Positions 35,735 to 48,845 of a DNA stretch of 64,000 bases are shown here, in pieces. A model generated the notes under the pieces. The model was not told where the DNA came from. It searched no databases and saw only the letters and a program-made list of their open reading frames with translations. This DNA comes from Verrucomicrobiota bacterium (GTDB taxonomy: Bacteria; Verrucomicrobiota; Verrucomicrobiia; Opitutales; Opitutaceae): positions 124,001 through 188,000 of the forward strand of contig VHCJ01000005.1 in NCBI GenBank assembly GCA_016871755.1, given 5' to 3'. The position numbers and the translations under genes were made by a program. The first letter of the stretch is position 1. Each line of letters begins with the position of its first letter.

Positions 35735-38281
35735 TCATTCGGAGGCCTTGCTCGAACCCGTCCACTCGTAGGTGGGCTTCACGTCCTCGTGCTTCTCGAC
35801 GTGCTTCCGGTCGCCCTTGTGCCACCAGTAGAAGATGGGGCTGGCGATGAAGAGCGACGAGAACGTGCCGGTGATGACACCGATGAGGAGGGTGAAGGCG
35901 ATGTCATTGACCTCACCCGTCGTGACGATGAGCAGCGTCGTGGCGGTCAGCAACGTGGTGCCACCCGTGATGATCGTGCGGGAGAGCGTCAGGTTGAGCG
36001 CGCGGTTGATGACGTTGGCGAGGCTCAGGTTCGGGTTGAGCTTCAACTCCTCACGGATGCGGTCGAACACGACGATGGTGTCGTTGATCGAGTAACCCGC
36101 GATCAGCAGGATGGCCGCCACCATCGACGCGTTGAACTCGCGGTCGAAGAGGACGAAGATGCCGATGGTCATCAGCAAGTCGTGCACGGTGCTGACCACC
36201 GCGCCCATGCCGTAACCGATTTCGAAGCGGAACGCGACATAGGCGAGGATGAGCACCAGTGCCCAGAAGACTGACTTCAAGGCGTTCCATTGGATCTCCT
36301 CACCGACCGACGGGCCGATGCGGTTTTCGCCCATGACCTCGAACTTCGCCTGCGGCAGTGCTTTTTGGAGTGCCTCGACGAGTGGTTTGCCCCGATCGAA
36401 GTCGGCGGTGACCTTGAGCACCTGCTGATCGCTGCCGATTTGGGAGAGGTAACTGAAGCCTGCCTCTGGAAATCCAGCCTTCTCCGCGGCGTTGCGCAGG
36501 GAGGCAGTCTCCACGCGCTGGGCGTAGCTCAGCGTCACCGCATCACCACCGGTGAAGTCGATGCCGTAGATTTCCCGTCCCTTGACGAAGACGACCGCGA
36601 TGCCGATGACGACCACGACCCAGGATGCAATAAAGGCCGGACGAGCGTACTTGAGGAAATCATAGTTCGGGCTCTGAAGCACCGAGAACATTCGCATGCG
36701 CTTGATCACGCCGGGAAGGATGAACGCCTCCATGAGGAGCTTCGATACGACGACCGCCGCGAACATCGTCGTGAAGATACCAATCGCGAGCGTCATGCCG
36801 AAGCCCTTCACGGAACCGGTGCCGAGCGCGATCATGATCGCGGCAACGATCAGGGTCGTGAGGTTGGAATCGATGATCGCGCTCCACGCCTTGTCGAACC
36901 CAGCCTCGAGGGCGGTGGGCAGCGACTTGCCCACCCGCAGTTCCTCACGCATGCGCTCGAAAATCAGGATGTTCGAGTCCACCGACATGGCCAGCGTCAG
37001 GACGATGCCTGCAATGCCCGGGAGCGAGAGCGTCGCACCGAACTCCGAGAGCACGCTCAGCGTCACGAGAACATTGACCGCCATGCCGACGGCCGCGATC
37101 AGGCCGCCCACCGTGTAGAAGAAGACGACGAAGCCGATCGTGAGGAGCGTGCTGATGATGAACGCCACCTTGCCGCTGGCGACTGCATCCTCCGCCAGCG
37201 TCGGTCCGACCTCGAACTGCTCCTTCACTTGGAGGGGGAGGTCGAGGGGGTTGTTGAGCACATTGGCGAGGTCGAAGGCCTCGCGCTGGGTGAAGCTGCC
37301 GGAAATCTCGGCGGAGTCGCTGCTGATCTCCTCCCGCACGGTTGGCGCGGAGTAAAGCTTGCCGTCGAGAACGATCGCCAGCTGGCCCGTGCGACCGGTC
37401 CGCTGGTTCGATTCCGCGATGGCGCGTGTCACGTCGGCGAACTGCTTCCGGCCCTCGCTCGTGAAGCGCATGATGATCTTGAAGCGACCGTACTCGTCCA
37501 TCGTCGGGTAGGAGTCCTGAACCCCTTCGCCCGTCATTTCGGGGATGCGCTTGACGAAGACCTCCTGGGTGAAAATCTCGCCGTTGCGCAACTCGCTCTC
37601 CAGCGTCATGAGTTCGTAACCGGGCGGCACCTCGGCCGTCTGGGACGGGTCGAGGAACGGATGGACGAGGCGGAAATCGAGGCGGGCCGGTTTCTTCACG
37701 CTGTTCACCACCTCCGGGTTGTCCTGAGTGCTGACTCCCGGAAGCTGGATTTCGATGCGATTTTCACCGACCGGACGAATCACCGGCTCGGCCACGCCGA
37801 AGGCGTTGATGCGGTTGCCGATGATGTCGATTGCCTTCGACAGCTTTTCCTGACGCTCCTCCGTGGAGGCCGCGGCGATCCCGGAATCGTCCACCTCAAG
37901 GGTGAAGGCGACGCCACCCTTAAGATCGAGTCCCAGCTGGAGTTTGCCCTTGGAGAGCCGGAGCAGCTCCTCGAGGAGGAGCGTGTTGCGCTTCTCAAGA
38001 TTCCGGACGTCCCCGAGATTGAACCCCGGGAAGAACTGGGCGAGGTCGATCTTGCGTTCGCGGGCGATCTGCTTGAGCGCCACGAACACGCTCGGAGCGC
38101 CACCCGACTGGGTGCGGTCACTGGCCTCCTTGATGAGGGCCGCGAACTCCGCCGATTTCGCCGTCGCCGCCGACCGGGCGTACTCAGGGAAAGGCCGGTC
38201 GTTCAACGGGATGAGCGTCGTGACGGCCCACAGCACGATGGCTAGGCTGAGCACGAGCTTCCAGAGGTTACGTTTGATCAT
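35735..38281 (-). CDS. secDF: Protein translocase SecD-SecF fusion
   Basis: An 848-residue fused SecD/SecF that uses proton flow to pull preproteins through SecYEG. An N-terminal membrane anchor (WKLVLSLAIVLWAVTTLIPL) is followed by the D1 motif LQLGLDLKGGVAFTLEV and a large periplasmic domain with NRINAFGVAEPVIRPVGENR. The first five-helix bundle has GIVLTLAMSVDSNILIFERM. The SecF half begins about residue 550 (YARPAFIASWVVVVIGIAVV), with GIDFTGGDAVTLSYAQ and AGYSINDTIVVFDRIREEL. The fusion occurs in several phyla. yajC is 128 bp upstream on the same strand, forming the yajC-secDF unit. Confidence 0.97.
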   Translation of the reverse strand: MIKRNLWKLVLSLAIVLWAVTTLIPLNDRPFPEYARSAATAKSAEFAALIKEASDRTQSGGAPSVFVALKQIARERKIDLAQFFPGFNLGDVRNLEKRNTLLLEELLRLSKGKLQLGLDLKGGVAFTLEVDDSGIAAASTEERQEKLSKAIDIIGNRINAFGVAEPVIRPVGENRIEIQLPGVSTQDNPEVVNSVKKPARLDFRLVHPFLDPSQTAEVPPGYELMTLESELRNGEIFTQEVFVKRIPEMTGEGVQDSYPTMDEYGRFKIIMRFTSEGRKQFADVTRAIAESNQRTGRTGQLAIVLDGKLYSAPTVREEISSDSAEISGSFTQREAFDLANVLNNPLDLPLQVKEQFEVGPTLAEDAVASGKVAFIISTLLTIGFVVFFYTVGGLIAAVGMAVNVLVTLSVLSEFGATLSLPGIAGIVLTLAMSVDSNILIFERMREELRVGKSLPTALEAGFDKAWSAIIDSNLTTLIVAAIMIALGTGSVKGFGMTLAIGIFTTMFAAVVVSKLLMEAFILPGVIKRMRMFSVLQSPNYDFLKYARPAFIASWVVVVIGIAVVFVKGREIYGIDFTGGDAVTLSYAQRVETASLRNAAEKAGFPEAGFSYLSQIGSDQQVLKVTADFDRGKPLVEALQKALPQAKFEVMGENRIGPSVGEEIQWNALKSVFWALVLILAYVAFRFEIGYGMGAVVSTVHDLLMTIGIFVLFDREFNASMVAAILLIAGYSINDTIVVFDRIREELKLNPNLSLANVINRALNLTLSRTIITGGTTLLTATTLLIVTTGEVNDIAFTLLIGVITGTFSSLFIASPIFYWWHKGDRKHVEKHEDVKPTYEWTGSSKASE

Positions 38282-38409
38282 TGGGGGTTTGGTTTAAAAG
38301 GGGGATGAAACCGCCGTCCTGCGGTGGATGGATGCGGGACGACGGATCGGATCAAGCCTTCGCCGCGCTGCAACCGGCGGGGCGACTCGCCGTACGCTCA
38401 GGCCTTGCC

Positions 38410-38733
38410 CTAGGACGACTTCTTCACGAGGGCGTGCACGAAGCCCTTGCCGATCTCGATCTTGGCCGAGTCGGCGATCCGCACGATGAAGCGATCGTCC
38501 TTCACGGAGGTAATGGTGCCGTAGATCCCACCCGCCGTCACGATTTCGTCGCCCGCCACGAGCGCCTTGAGCATCTTCTCATGCTCTTTCTGCTTCTTGC
38601 GCTGCGGGGCGATCATCAGGAAATACATCGCCGCGAACATGAAAACGAGGAACAGGATCTGAAACATCCCGCCTCCGGCAGGCGGAGCGGACTGAGCCAG
38701 AAAAACGGGGAGGGAAAGGTTCACGAAGGTCAT
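38410..38733 (-). CDS. yajC: Preprotein translocase subunit YajC
   Basis: A 107-residue single-span membrane protein that associates with SecDF. Start at 38733 (MTFVNLSLPVFLAQ) is followed by a helix, MFQILFLVFMFAAMYFLMIAP, and the conserved charged turn QRKKQKEHEKMLKALVAGDE. The SH3-like part follows with VTAGGIYGTITSV. Its position just upstream of secDF on the same strand is the usual order. Confidence 0.96.
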   Translation of the reverse strand: MTFVNLSLPVFLAQSAPPAGGGMFQILFLVFMFAAMYFLMIAPQRKKQKEHEKMLKALVAGDEIVTAGGIYGTITSVKDDRFIVRIADSAKIEIGKGFVHALVKKSS

Positions 38734-38829
38734 GGACGATTTGCGATTGAAGGTTTCGGAAAAAGAAACACCCATCTAACCCGCGCACACTCGCCAAAAG
38801 CAAGCCATAACCCGACGCCCTTCCCCGCA

Positions 38830-40779
38830 TTGAAAAGCAAGACTGCCTCCTCCTGGACCGCCGCACATTCCGAAGAACTCTACGGTTTCAAGCGATGGGG
38901 CGCCGGTCACTTCGGCGTTGATGCCGAGGGCTTTGTCAACGTCCAGCCGTGCTCGGACGGGCGCACGATCCGGATCATGGACGTGATTGAGGAGGCGGTT
39001 GGGATGGGACTCCGCGCGCCCGTCGTGATCCGTTTCCAAGATCTTCTCCGCCATCGGGTGGTGCAGCTCAACGAACACTTCCGCAAGGCGATCAAGGCCG
39101 AGGGCTACCGCGGAAGCTACCGCGGGGTGTTCCCGATCAAGGTCAACCAACTGCGCGAGGTGGTCGACGAGATCATGGCTGCGGGCAAGGACTACCATTA
39201 CGGTCTGGAGGCCGGCTCGAAGCCCGAGTTGATGATCGTGCTCGCGCTCCACGACCACAACAACCGGCTCATCATCTGCAACGGCTACAAGGACGACGAC
39301 TACATCCGCCTCGCCCTGCTGGGCCGGAAGCTCGGCAAGAAGATCATCCTCGTCGTCGAGCAGATTTCCGAAATCGACGACATCATCCGCATCTCGGCCG
39401 AGACGGGCGTCAAGCCGATGATCGGCCTGCGGGTCAAGCTCCAGACCCGCGGCGAGGGCAAGTGGGCGATGTCCTCCGGGGACAACGCCAAGTTCGGCCT
39501 CAACACCGCCGAGATCCTCTTCGCGACCGAGAAGCTGAAGGCCGCCAAGCTGGTCCAGTCGCTCCGGCTGCTCCACTTCCACATCGGCTCCCAGGTCCCG
39601 AACATCATCACGATCAAGAGCGCCGTCACCGAGGCGTCCCGCTTCTACTGCCAACTGGTCGAGATGGGCTTCCCGATGGGCTACCTCGACGTCGGCGGCG
39701 GCCTCGGCATCGACTACGATGGTTCGCGGACGAACTTCGAGAGCTCCATGAATTACTCCGTGGAGGAGTATGCCCGGGATGTCGTGCACAACATCAAGGA
39801 GGTCTGCGACGCCGCCAAGGTCCCCGTGCCCGACATCGTCAGCGAATCCGGCCGGGCCGTGGTGGCTTCCCACTCACTCCTCGTGTTTGAGGTCTTCGAG
39901 CGGATCAACAAACGCGAATCCCTCGGGCAACAGCACCAGCCGAAGGAAAAGCACAAGGTTGTCCAGGATCTCGAGGCACTCCTGCGCAACCGCCAGAAGC
40001 TCGGCCGGCTCGAACGCTACCATGACGCCGTCCAGCGCAAGGAGGAGGCCATCTCCCTCTTCAACCTCGGGTACCTCGACCTCGGAAACCGCGCCGCCGC
40101 CGAGCAGCTCTTCTGGCGCATCTGCGAGCAACTGGCCACGGAAGCCCGCGACTCCGGCTACCAGCCCGAGGAACTCCGCGACCTGCACACGCTGCTGGCC
40201 GACCAGTACGTCTGCAACTTCTCCGTCTTTCAGTCGCTCCTCGACCACTGGGCCCTGGGCCAGCTTTTTCCCATCACCCCGCTGCACCGGCTCAATGAGA
40301 AGCCCTCGGTCAACGCGGTGCTCGTCGACATCACCTGCGACTCCGACGGCGAGATCAGCACGTTCATCGATCTCCAGGACACGAAGGACTACCTGAATCT
40401 CCATCCCCTCAACGGAAAACCTTACTACATCGGGGTCTTCCTCACGGGCGCCTATCAGGACATCATGGGCGACCTGCACAACCTGTTCGGCCGCGTGAAC
40501 GAGGTGCACGTCTTCCTCGAACCCGACGAGCCGAACGGTTTCTACATCGAGGAGGCCCTCAGCGGCAGCCGCATCGCTGATGTCATCGAGGGCGTGCAGT
40601 ACCAGCAGGAGGAACTCTGCCGCCGCATGAAGGCGCAGATCGATGCCGCCACCCGCAAGGACATGGTCAAGCCCCGCGAGGGTGTCCGCCTCCTCGAGCT
40701 CTACGAGAGCCAGATGCTCAACAAGACGTACCTGAACATCGAGCCGAAGAGCGGCCACCGTCGCCGTCCGGCCCGCTGA
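38830..40779 (+). CDS. speA: Biosynthetic arginine decarboxylase
   Basis: A PLP-dependent enzyme converting arginine to agmatine for polyamine synthesis. The only in-frame start before the conserved N-terminus is TTG at 38830, giving 649 residues, close to the E. coli length. Sequence begins LKSKTASSWTAAHSEELYGF. The PLP-lysine region GVFPIKVNQLREVVDEI is near residue 105, followed by KYGLEAGSKPEL-like HYGLEAGSKPELMIV and HFHIGSQVPNIITIKSAV. The Gly-rich DVGGGLGIDYDGSRTN and C-terminal CDSDGEI region complete the fold. It is divergent from yajC and convergent with lpxK (31 bp). Confidence 0.96.
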   Translation: MKSKTASSWTAAHSEELYGFKRWGAGHFGVDAEGFVNVQPCSDGRTIRIMDVIEEAVGMGLRAPVVIRFQDLLRHRVVQLNEHFRKAIKAEGYRGSYRGVFPIKVNQLREVVDEIMAAGKDYHYGLEAGSKPELMIVLALHDHNNRLIICNGYKDDDYIRLALLGRKLGKKIILVVEQISEIDDIIRISAETGVKPMIGLRVKLQTRGEGKWAMSSGDNAKFGLNTAEILFATEKLKAAKLVQSLRLLHFHIGSQVPNIITIKSAVTEASRFYCQLVEMGFPMGYLDVGGGLGIDYDGSRTNFESSMNYSVEEYARDVVHNIKEVCDAAKVPVPDIVSESGRAVVASHSLLVFEVFERINKRESLGQQHQPKEKHKVVQDLEALLRNRQKLGRLERYHDAVQRKEEAISLFNLGYLDLGNRAAAEQLFWRICEQLATEARDSGYQPEELRDLHTLLADQYVCNFSVFQSLLDHWALGQLFPITPLHRLNEKPSVNAVLVDITCDSDGEISTFIDLQDTKDYLNLHPLNGKPYYIGVFLTGAYQDIMGDLHNLFGRVNEVHVFLEPDEPNGFYIEEALSGSRIADVIEGVQYQQEELCRRMKAQIDAATRKDMVKPREGVRLLELYESQMLNKTYLNIEPKSGHRRRPAR

Positions 40780-40810
40780 CCGCCCCGCCAGGCCCGGGCA
40801 ACGAGCGACG

Positions 40811-42061
40811 TCATCGTCCGGAATGCCCGGACGGGTGGATCGCCGGAGGCGAGCCCGGAATCACCTGCGGACTCGTCTCCGGAAAACAGATCCGTTGCAC
40901 GGCCGCCGCGAAATCCGGCGCACCGCGGATGATTTCGATCTCCAACCGCAGATGGTACAAGGGGACCGGCGGGCGGAGGTCCGCGGCCAATCGCACCGAG
41001 TCCTTCTCCGTCGTCACGATGCACTCGACCTGCTTCTCACGCGCCTCGTCGAACACCGATTCAATATCCTCCGGCCCGAAGCGGTAGTGATCGAGGAAGC
41101 GGCGAGAGAAGCGTACGTCCGCACCGAGATCGCGAAGGAAGGTTTCAAAGCTCTCCGGTGCGGCGATGCCGCAGAAGGCCCCCACCCTCCTTCCCCGCAG
41201 GAAGGAGAGCGGCTGGCGCTGCTCCGCGGAGTCCACCGGCACTCCAAATCGGTGCAGGTACTGCGGCCGGTGCGCGCATTCGATGACGTCCGCCCTCGGG
41301 TTGTAGCGCGCGAACAGGGCCTCGATCTCCGGGTCGCGCCGCCCGTCCGACTTGGTGAGAAAGATGTAGCTGGCGCGCCGGAGGTGCTTGATCGGCTCGC
41401 GGAGGATGCCGCGCGGCAGGAGGTGCCCGTTGCCGAAGGGATTGGTCTTGTCGACCAGCAGCAGGTTCAGGCTCCCCTTGAGGGGCAGGTACTGGAAGCC
41501 GTCGTCCAGCACCAGGGTATCGCAGCCGAAACGCTTGATTGCGTAGGTTCCCGCCTTGACCCGGTCCTTGTCGACCAGCACCACGACCCCGGGGAGGTTT
41601 CGCGCCAGCATGAACGGTTCATCCCCCGCCTCCTCGCTGTCGAGGAGAACCGCCTGCCCGTCGCTGACCACCCGCGGGGGCGGAGCCGACGCGTGCGTGA
41701 GCCAGTTCCAGCCGCGACGCCAGAGCGGAGGCGTCTTGCTCTTGTAGCCCCGCGACAGGATCGCCACCCGGCGGCCGCGGTCCCGCAGGGCCCGGGCGAA
41801 TTTCTCCACCACGGGCGTCTTGCCGGTCCCGCCCACCGTGAGGTTGCCCACCACCACGACCAGACAACCGAGGGGCTGGTCGTGCAGGATCCGGTTTCGG
41901 TACAGCCACAGCCTCGTCTGCGTCAACGCACTGAACACCGCCGACAGGGCCTGCAACACGGCCGCGTACACGGACGCCCCGGCATCCTCCCGGCGGCCAA
42001 AGATCACATCGATCGTGTAGGCCTCGAAGGCGGTGAGTTTACGTTTGAGCCACGACGGCAT
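40811..42061 (-). CDS. lpxK: Tetraacyldisaccharide 4'-kinase
   Basis: A 416-residue inner-membrane kinase that phosphorylates the lipid A precursor disaccharide. The Walker [21 protein letters not shown] lies near residue 72. [30 protein letters not shown] (Walker B-like DD) and [14 protein letters not shown] follow. The start [20 protein letters not shown] at 42061 provides the N-terminal membrane-associated helix. It indicates a lipid A-type outer membrane in this organism. It is divergent from the aminotransferase gene and convergent with speA. Confidence 0.96.
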   Translation of the reverse strand: MPSWLKRKLTAFEAYTIDVIFGRREDAGASVYAAVLQALSAVFSALTQTRLWLYRNRILHDQPLGCLVVVVGNLTVGGTGKTPVVEKFARALRDRGRRVAILSRGYKSKTPPLWRRGWNWLTHASAPPPRVVSDGQAVLLDSEEAGDEPFMLARNLPGVVVLVDKDRVKAGTYAIKRFGCDTLVLDDGFQYLPLKGSLNLLLVDKTNPFGNGHLLPRGILREPIKHLRRASYIFLTKSDGRRDPEIEALFARYNPRADVIECAHRPQYLHRFGVPVDSAEQRQPLSFLRGRRVGAFCGIAAPESFETFLRDLGADVRFSRRFLDHYRFGPEDIESVFDEAREKQVECIVTTEKDSVRLAADLRPPVPLYHLRLEIEIIRGAPDFAAAVQRICFPETSPQVIPGSPPAIHPSGHSGR

Positions 42062-42188
42062 GAAGCAGGATAACGGCAAACGGAATTCCCGCGGCAGGCG
42101 CAACCGGAATCATCCCCGCGCCGCCGACGATTTTTCGCCTTCCGGCTTCCTTTGCCGCCCCCGCCGCCTCAGATTCTACCCCCCGTTC

Positions 42189-43283
42189 ATGAGCTACAAA
42201 CTGTTCATCCCCGGCCCGATCGCCGTCTCCGAAAGGACCCTGCGGGCCATGACCCGGCCGATGATCGGCCACCGCAGCAGCGACTTCGTCGCCCTCTACC
42301 AGGCCATCCAGCCGAAGCTGCAATCCCTCTTCTTCACCCGGGACCCCGTCTACCTCGCGACCAGCTCGGCGTGGGGCGTGATGGAGGGCGCGGTGCGCAA
42401 CCTCTGCCGCCGCAAGGTGCTCAACTGCATGAACGGCGCGTTCTCCGACAAGTGGAACGATGTCGCTCTCCGCTGCGGCCGCGCCGCCGGCGCCCTCCGC
42501 TTCGACTGGGGCAAGCCCGTCGACCCGGAGGCCCTCCGACGGGAGCTCGCCACCGGCGCCTACGACTGCGTCACCCTCATCCACAACGAGACCTCCACCG
42601 GCACGATGAGCGACCTGCCCGCGATCGCCGCCGTGCTGCGCGAGTTCCCCGACGTCATCTCGATCGTCGACACCGTCAGCTCCTTCAGCGTGGTCCCGAT
42701 CGAGAAGGATCAACTCGGGATCGATGTCATCATCACCGGCTCCCAGAAGGCCCTCGCCCTGCCCCCGGGTCTCGCGCTGGTCACGGTCTCCGCCCGCGCC
42801 CTCGCCCGCGCCGCGACGTCACCCGACCGCGGGTACTACTTCGACTTCGTCGAATTCCAGAAGAATCACGAGCAGGGCATGACCCCGAGCACGCCGGTCA
42901 TCCCGCTCGTCTACGCGCTCCAGTCCAAGCTCGAGGACATCGAGGCCGAGGGCGTCGCGGCCCGCTACGCGCGCCATCTTCGGCTCAACGAGCGCCTGCG
43001 CGCCTGGGGCGCCGCCCATGGCTTCTCGCTCTTCCCCGAGGCCCGCTACGGCTCGCGGTCGTTGAACTGCTTCGCCAACGCCGCCGGCTACGACCTCGCC
43101 GCGCTGAACAAGACCCTCAAGTCCAAGCACGGACTCGTGATCGATGGCGGCTACGGCAAGCTGAAGGGCAAGACTTTCCGAATTTCCAACATGGGCGACG
43201 AAACCGACGAGACGATCGGCGACTTGATCGCGGCCCTCGACAACGCCCTCGCCTCCACCCCGCGCGGCGTCGCCCCCTCCTGA
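42189..43283 (+). CDS. Class V aminotransferase (serine-glyoxylate / SerC-like)
   Basis: A 364-residue PLP enzyme of the class V aminotransferase family. The start MSYKLFIPGPIAVSERTLRA is typical, with the entry motif IPGPI..ER and MTRPMIGHRSSDFVALYQ. The active-site lysine is in IITGSQKALALPPGLALV. The cofactor Asp is in ISIVDTVSSFSVVP, and TLIHNETSTGTMSDL is the substrate-side loop. Relatives are alanine/serine-glyoxylate aminotransferases and SerC-like enzymes. Which amino donor is used cannot be fixed. It stands divergent from lpxK and ahead of topB. Confidence 0.9.
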   Translation: MSYKLFIPGPIAVSERTLRAMTRPMIGHRSSDFVALYQAIQPKLQSLFFTRDPVYLATSSAWGVMEGAVRNLCRRKVLNCMNGAFSDKWNDVALRCGRAAGALRFDWGKPVDPEALRRELATGAYDCVTLIHNETSTGTMSDLPAIAAVLREFPDVISIVDTVSSFSVVPIEKDQLGIDVIITGSQKALALPPGLALVTVSARALARAATSPDRGYYFDFVEFQKNHEQGMTPSTPVIPLVYALQSKLEDIEAEGVAARYARHLRLNERLRAWGAAHGFSLFPEARYGSRSLNCFANAAGYDLAALNKTLKSKHGLVIDGGYGKLKGKTFRISNMGDETDETIGDLIAALDNALASTPRGVAPS

Positions 43284-43433
43284 CCGCGCCGCGCGGCGTC
43301 GCCGCACCCGTCCGCACCCGCCTGTCCCGCCGGTTCGCCCACCGGCCGGGCCACGCTTTGCCCTCCTCCGGCCGGCCCTCCGGAAAACAAAGCCTTGAAA
43401 TCCGCCGCGACGAACCCTAACGCCTCACGACTC

Positions 43434-46244
<2,811 letters not shown>

Positions 46245-46400
46245 CCCGAGCGGTCCTGATGGGTTCCCCCGGCGGGTTCGAAAGGGTTGTCCCAGCAGGG
46301 TCAGCCTCTGCCTGCCCCGTGCAGGTTCGTATCCGCGTCCGCCGTCCGCTTGAGCACCAGATAGTTGTGTCCGTCGAGTTTTTTCGCGCGTTGGGCTGAC

Positions 46401-48029
46401 TCACTCAGGGGCGCCTGTGACCGGCCTCAACTTTTCGAGCCACCCCGCACTCTGCAAGAAAGAGAGTTTGGCAAGCTGATCGACCACCCCTGAAACACGA
46501 GGCGTCAGAATGAGCTTCAAACGCTCCCGATCTGAAACCGACTTCCCCGATTCCTGCACGTTGAATAAACCTTCATCAACCTTGGCCGCCATGCCATCGG
46601 TTAGTTGATCAAGATTACGCGTTCCATCCATCAAGGAAAGGACGTGGCGGGCGAACGGATCAACCCGCACGGAAACATGGCGGAGGTTCGTTACATGGCG
46701 TGGTTCATTCAGCGCCTGCCAGCGCATGAAAGCCGTCGCCTTGAGAGCGGAATCATTGGCAGCGGCCAGTCGGACATGCGGAACCGCAAGTACATCAATC
46801 AATCCTTTACTGTAGAGAAGGAGTAACTGTTGAGCGATTACCGCCTCCTCTCGCTTCTCGAGCCCCGGTTCGCGCGTCGCAGAAGTACCCGTAAGCAACT
46901 TGGCACGAACTTCCGAAACCAACGCGGCGAAGGTTACGTGGTTAGGCGCGGACTGCTGCAAGCAAAGCAGTACCGCTTTCACCAACGGACTGTCGGACGA
47001 GAAAGTGACACCGTTTGCGAGACGAAACTCCTCCTTCTCTCCGACCATGAGGCTGACGTCATCCTTCACGGAACGAGCGACCGCGCCGATGTGGAATTCG
47101 CGAAGAGTCGTCGCGTCGATGTTGCGGATGATTTTGGCGTCCGTCTTCACGAGCAACGTCATCCGGAACATGCGATTACGGAGAAAATCCATGTACTGTT
47201 CCATTTGGATGATATTGCGTCCCACCTTGCCGAGCGTCTCCTGCACTTGCTGCGGAAAGTTCGACGCCAGCATGGAACTGAGATCCGGCTCTCCTAAGTA
47301 CTGGAGGTTATGACGCGCGGCAGCGGAGACAAACTCGTGGAAGTAGAATGCCTTGTTCTCTTCCTCAAGAAAATCATGGCGCAGATAGCCGTCCTGCCAC
47401 CCCTGCATGGCCGTCAGCTCATTCTTAAGAAACTGACCATAGGGATTATTGTCAGCCGGAATGGAGTCGGCCAAGAACTTGACCAGCGCCCGCGATTGAC
47501 CAATTCGCTGCTGGACATCCGAAAATTGCGCGGTGTGGAAAAGCATCATATCCCGAATCGCTCCCCGCATGTGCCAACCAGGCAGTGCGTTGTAACTCAC
47601 GTAGGCCACACCGTTTTCGGTCAACAGAGTGTCGCACAGGGACAAAATCCTTTCCCGGACTGCTTCAGCGACCCAGCTGAAGATGCCGTGAACAATGATG
47701 TAATCAAACTTTTGGCCGGCCGCGTCGTAGGTCAGGATATCATCGTGCCGCAGCGAGATATTACTCAGTCCACTTCCCGAAATTGCCTGCTGACCGCGTT
47801 CGATTTGCCTCGAAGAGGAATCAATGCCGACAAAGGTGGCTCCCGGATACGCCTGGGCGATAGGAATGAGATTTGCACCATCGGCACACCCGAGCTCAAG
47901 CACCTTCGAACGCTCGGGCGCAGTCGGAGCGAGTCCGAAGAGCCAAGCCATGGTCGCCAACTTGACCGGATGGGTCTGAGGAAAAGAGGAGCTGGGATAC
48001 GGAACCTCGTCGTAGGTGTTAATGGACAT
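46401..48029 (-). CDS. SAM-dependent methyltransferase with regulatory domain (MethyTransf_Reg type)
   Basis: A 542-residue class I methyltransferase. Motif I VLELGCADGANLIPIAQAYP lies near residue 43, followed by the acidic SAM residue in FVGIDSSSRQIE and the post-motif DYIIVHGIFSWV. The region about residues 215-300 resembles the methyltransferase regulatory domain, and the last 200 residues form an unassigned region that contains a hydrophobic helix-like part. The ORF is less GC-rich than its neighbours (see findings). The target molecule is unknown: small molecule, peptide or nucleic acid. Start ATG at 48029 follows an AAGGA directly, so the true start may differ slightly. Confidence 0.85.
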   Translation of the reverse strand: MSINTYDEVPYPSSSFPQTHPVKLATMAWLFGLAPTAPERSKVLELGCADGANLIPIAQAYPGATFVGIDSSSRQIERGQQAISGSGLSNISLRHDDILTYDAAGQKFDYIIVHGIFSWVAEAVRERILSLCDTLLTENGVAYVSYNALPGWHMRGAIRDMMLFHTAQFSDVQQRIGQSRALVKFLADSIPADNNPYGQFLKNELTAMQGWQDGYLRHDFLEEENKAFYFHEFVSAAARHNLQYLGEPDLSSMLASNFPQQVQETLGKVGRNIIQMEQYMDFLRNRMFRMTLLVKTDAKIIRNIDATTLREFHIGAVARSVKDDVSLMVGEKEEFRLANGVTFSSDSPLVKAVLLCLQQSAPNHVTFAALVSEVRAKLLTGTSATREPGLEKREEAVIAQQLLLLYSKGLIDVLAVPHVRLAAANDSALKATAFMRWQALNEPRHVTNLRHVSVRVDPFARHVLSLMDGTRNLDQLTDGMAAKVDEGLFNVQESGKSVSDRERLKLILTPRVSGVVDQLAKLSFLQSAGWLEKLRPVTGAPE

Positions 48030-48526
48030 TCCTTAGCGCTACTGAAAACCAGGCCATTTACACCAGAAAAAACGCCGCTTCGTCAGGCGAACGCGGGACA
48101 CGCGGTGGCATTCGGGGTGAGCGCGGGCATGGGAATCGGCCAGGCTTCAGGGCAACCGGGCGCCCTGCGCCAGCAGGCGCTCGCGGATCCGGGAGAACGG
48201 GACCTCGGCGAAAACTGTTCTGCGACGACGACGCCCAGCCGGATGCCGCCGATGGCGAGCCGATCTTCTGGACCGATGGGGCCGGCCCGTCGACGGCGGA
48301 CGACGACGGCATGCAGCCCGACGCGCCGGACTGAGCCGGGTGAAGATTCTCCGACAAGAGACTCGCGCCTTGACCGCGAGTCGGGCGGAGCTTTGCCTGA
48401 CGGCGCCGTAAAATTCGCGGCCGCCCCTTTGCAGGCAATGGATGCGCCCGTTGTCCCGCGCGTACTGCCGCCAATCGGCGCTTGCCACCCCGATTCGCCC
48501 GGCGGCAAGCTCCCGCCACAACCCCC
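48030..48526. other. Non-coding or degenerate stretch between methyltransferase and tRNA-Leu
   Basis: 497 bp without a supportable gene. Long ORFs on both strands are low-complexity translations lacking family motifs and overlap the tRNA. On the plus strand, one acidic reading frame (LFCDDDAQPDAADGEPIFWT onwards) ends at a TGA at 48331-48333 and could be the remnant of a gene end, but it has no convincing start. I leave it unassigned. Confidence 0.5.
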
Positions 48527-48610
48527 GCCCGGGTGGTGGAATGGCAGACACGCGGGTCTTAGAAGCCCGTGCCGTAAGGCGTGAAGGTTCGAGTCCTTTC
48601 CCGGGCACCA
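48527..48610 (+). tRNA. tRNA-Leu (anticodon TAG)
   Basis: An 84-nt tRNA including the encoded CCA. The acceptor GCCCGGG pairs with CCCGGGC, and the discriminator is A. The anticodon arm CGGGT-CTTAGAA-GCCCG gives anticodon TAG (leucine, CTA codons), matching the E. coli Leu tRNA layout. A long variable arm (TGCCGTAAGGCGT) and T-arm GAAGG-TTCGAGT-CCTTT confirm the type. tRNA-Leu genes are frequent integration sites, but no matching attachment duplicate was found in the window. Confidence 0.96.
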
Positions 48611-48720
48611 TTTACCTAGGTAGTTGGTTTTAGGGAACGGAAAGGGATCAAAATAGCCGCTAAGGGCTGCCATCGTTGGGTCCTTTGCCAATTTTTTAAG
48701 GAAGTGGCCTGCCATTTACT

Positions 48721-48749
48721 GAATTCGACCCCCGGTGGCCGGGGGATTC
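48721..48749. repeat. Short strong hairpin
   Basis: CCCCCGG (48729-48735), a TGG loop and CCGGGGG (48739-48745) form a perfect 7-bp stem, with GAAT and ATTC flanking it as an outer match. There is no T-run, so an intrinsic terminator is unlikely. It could be a small structured spacer near the island. Confidence 0.5.
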
Positions 48750-48845
48750 CATGAATGGGCCTCTCTTACCTAATCCAGCGTGCATGTGAAAGTTCGCCTC
48801 GCGGGACCTCAATCTACTGCATCTAGGACCGGCAAAACTGCAGAA

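Noticed and set aside
46260-46380. Apparent T-arm-like GGTTCG..TCC strings, possible second tRNA
   Set aside because: No acceptor stem or anticodon arm can be paired around them.
48672-48697. Possible intrinsic terminator after tRNA-Leu (TTGG..CCAA with T6)
   Set aside because: Stem of only four pairs; too weak to claim.
48083-48715. 210-residue minus-strand frame across tRNA-Leu
   Set aside because: Includes the antisense of the tRNA and shows no protein-like pattern.
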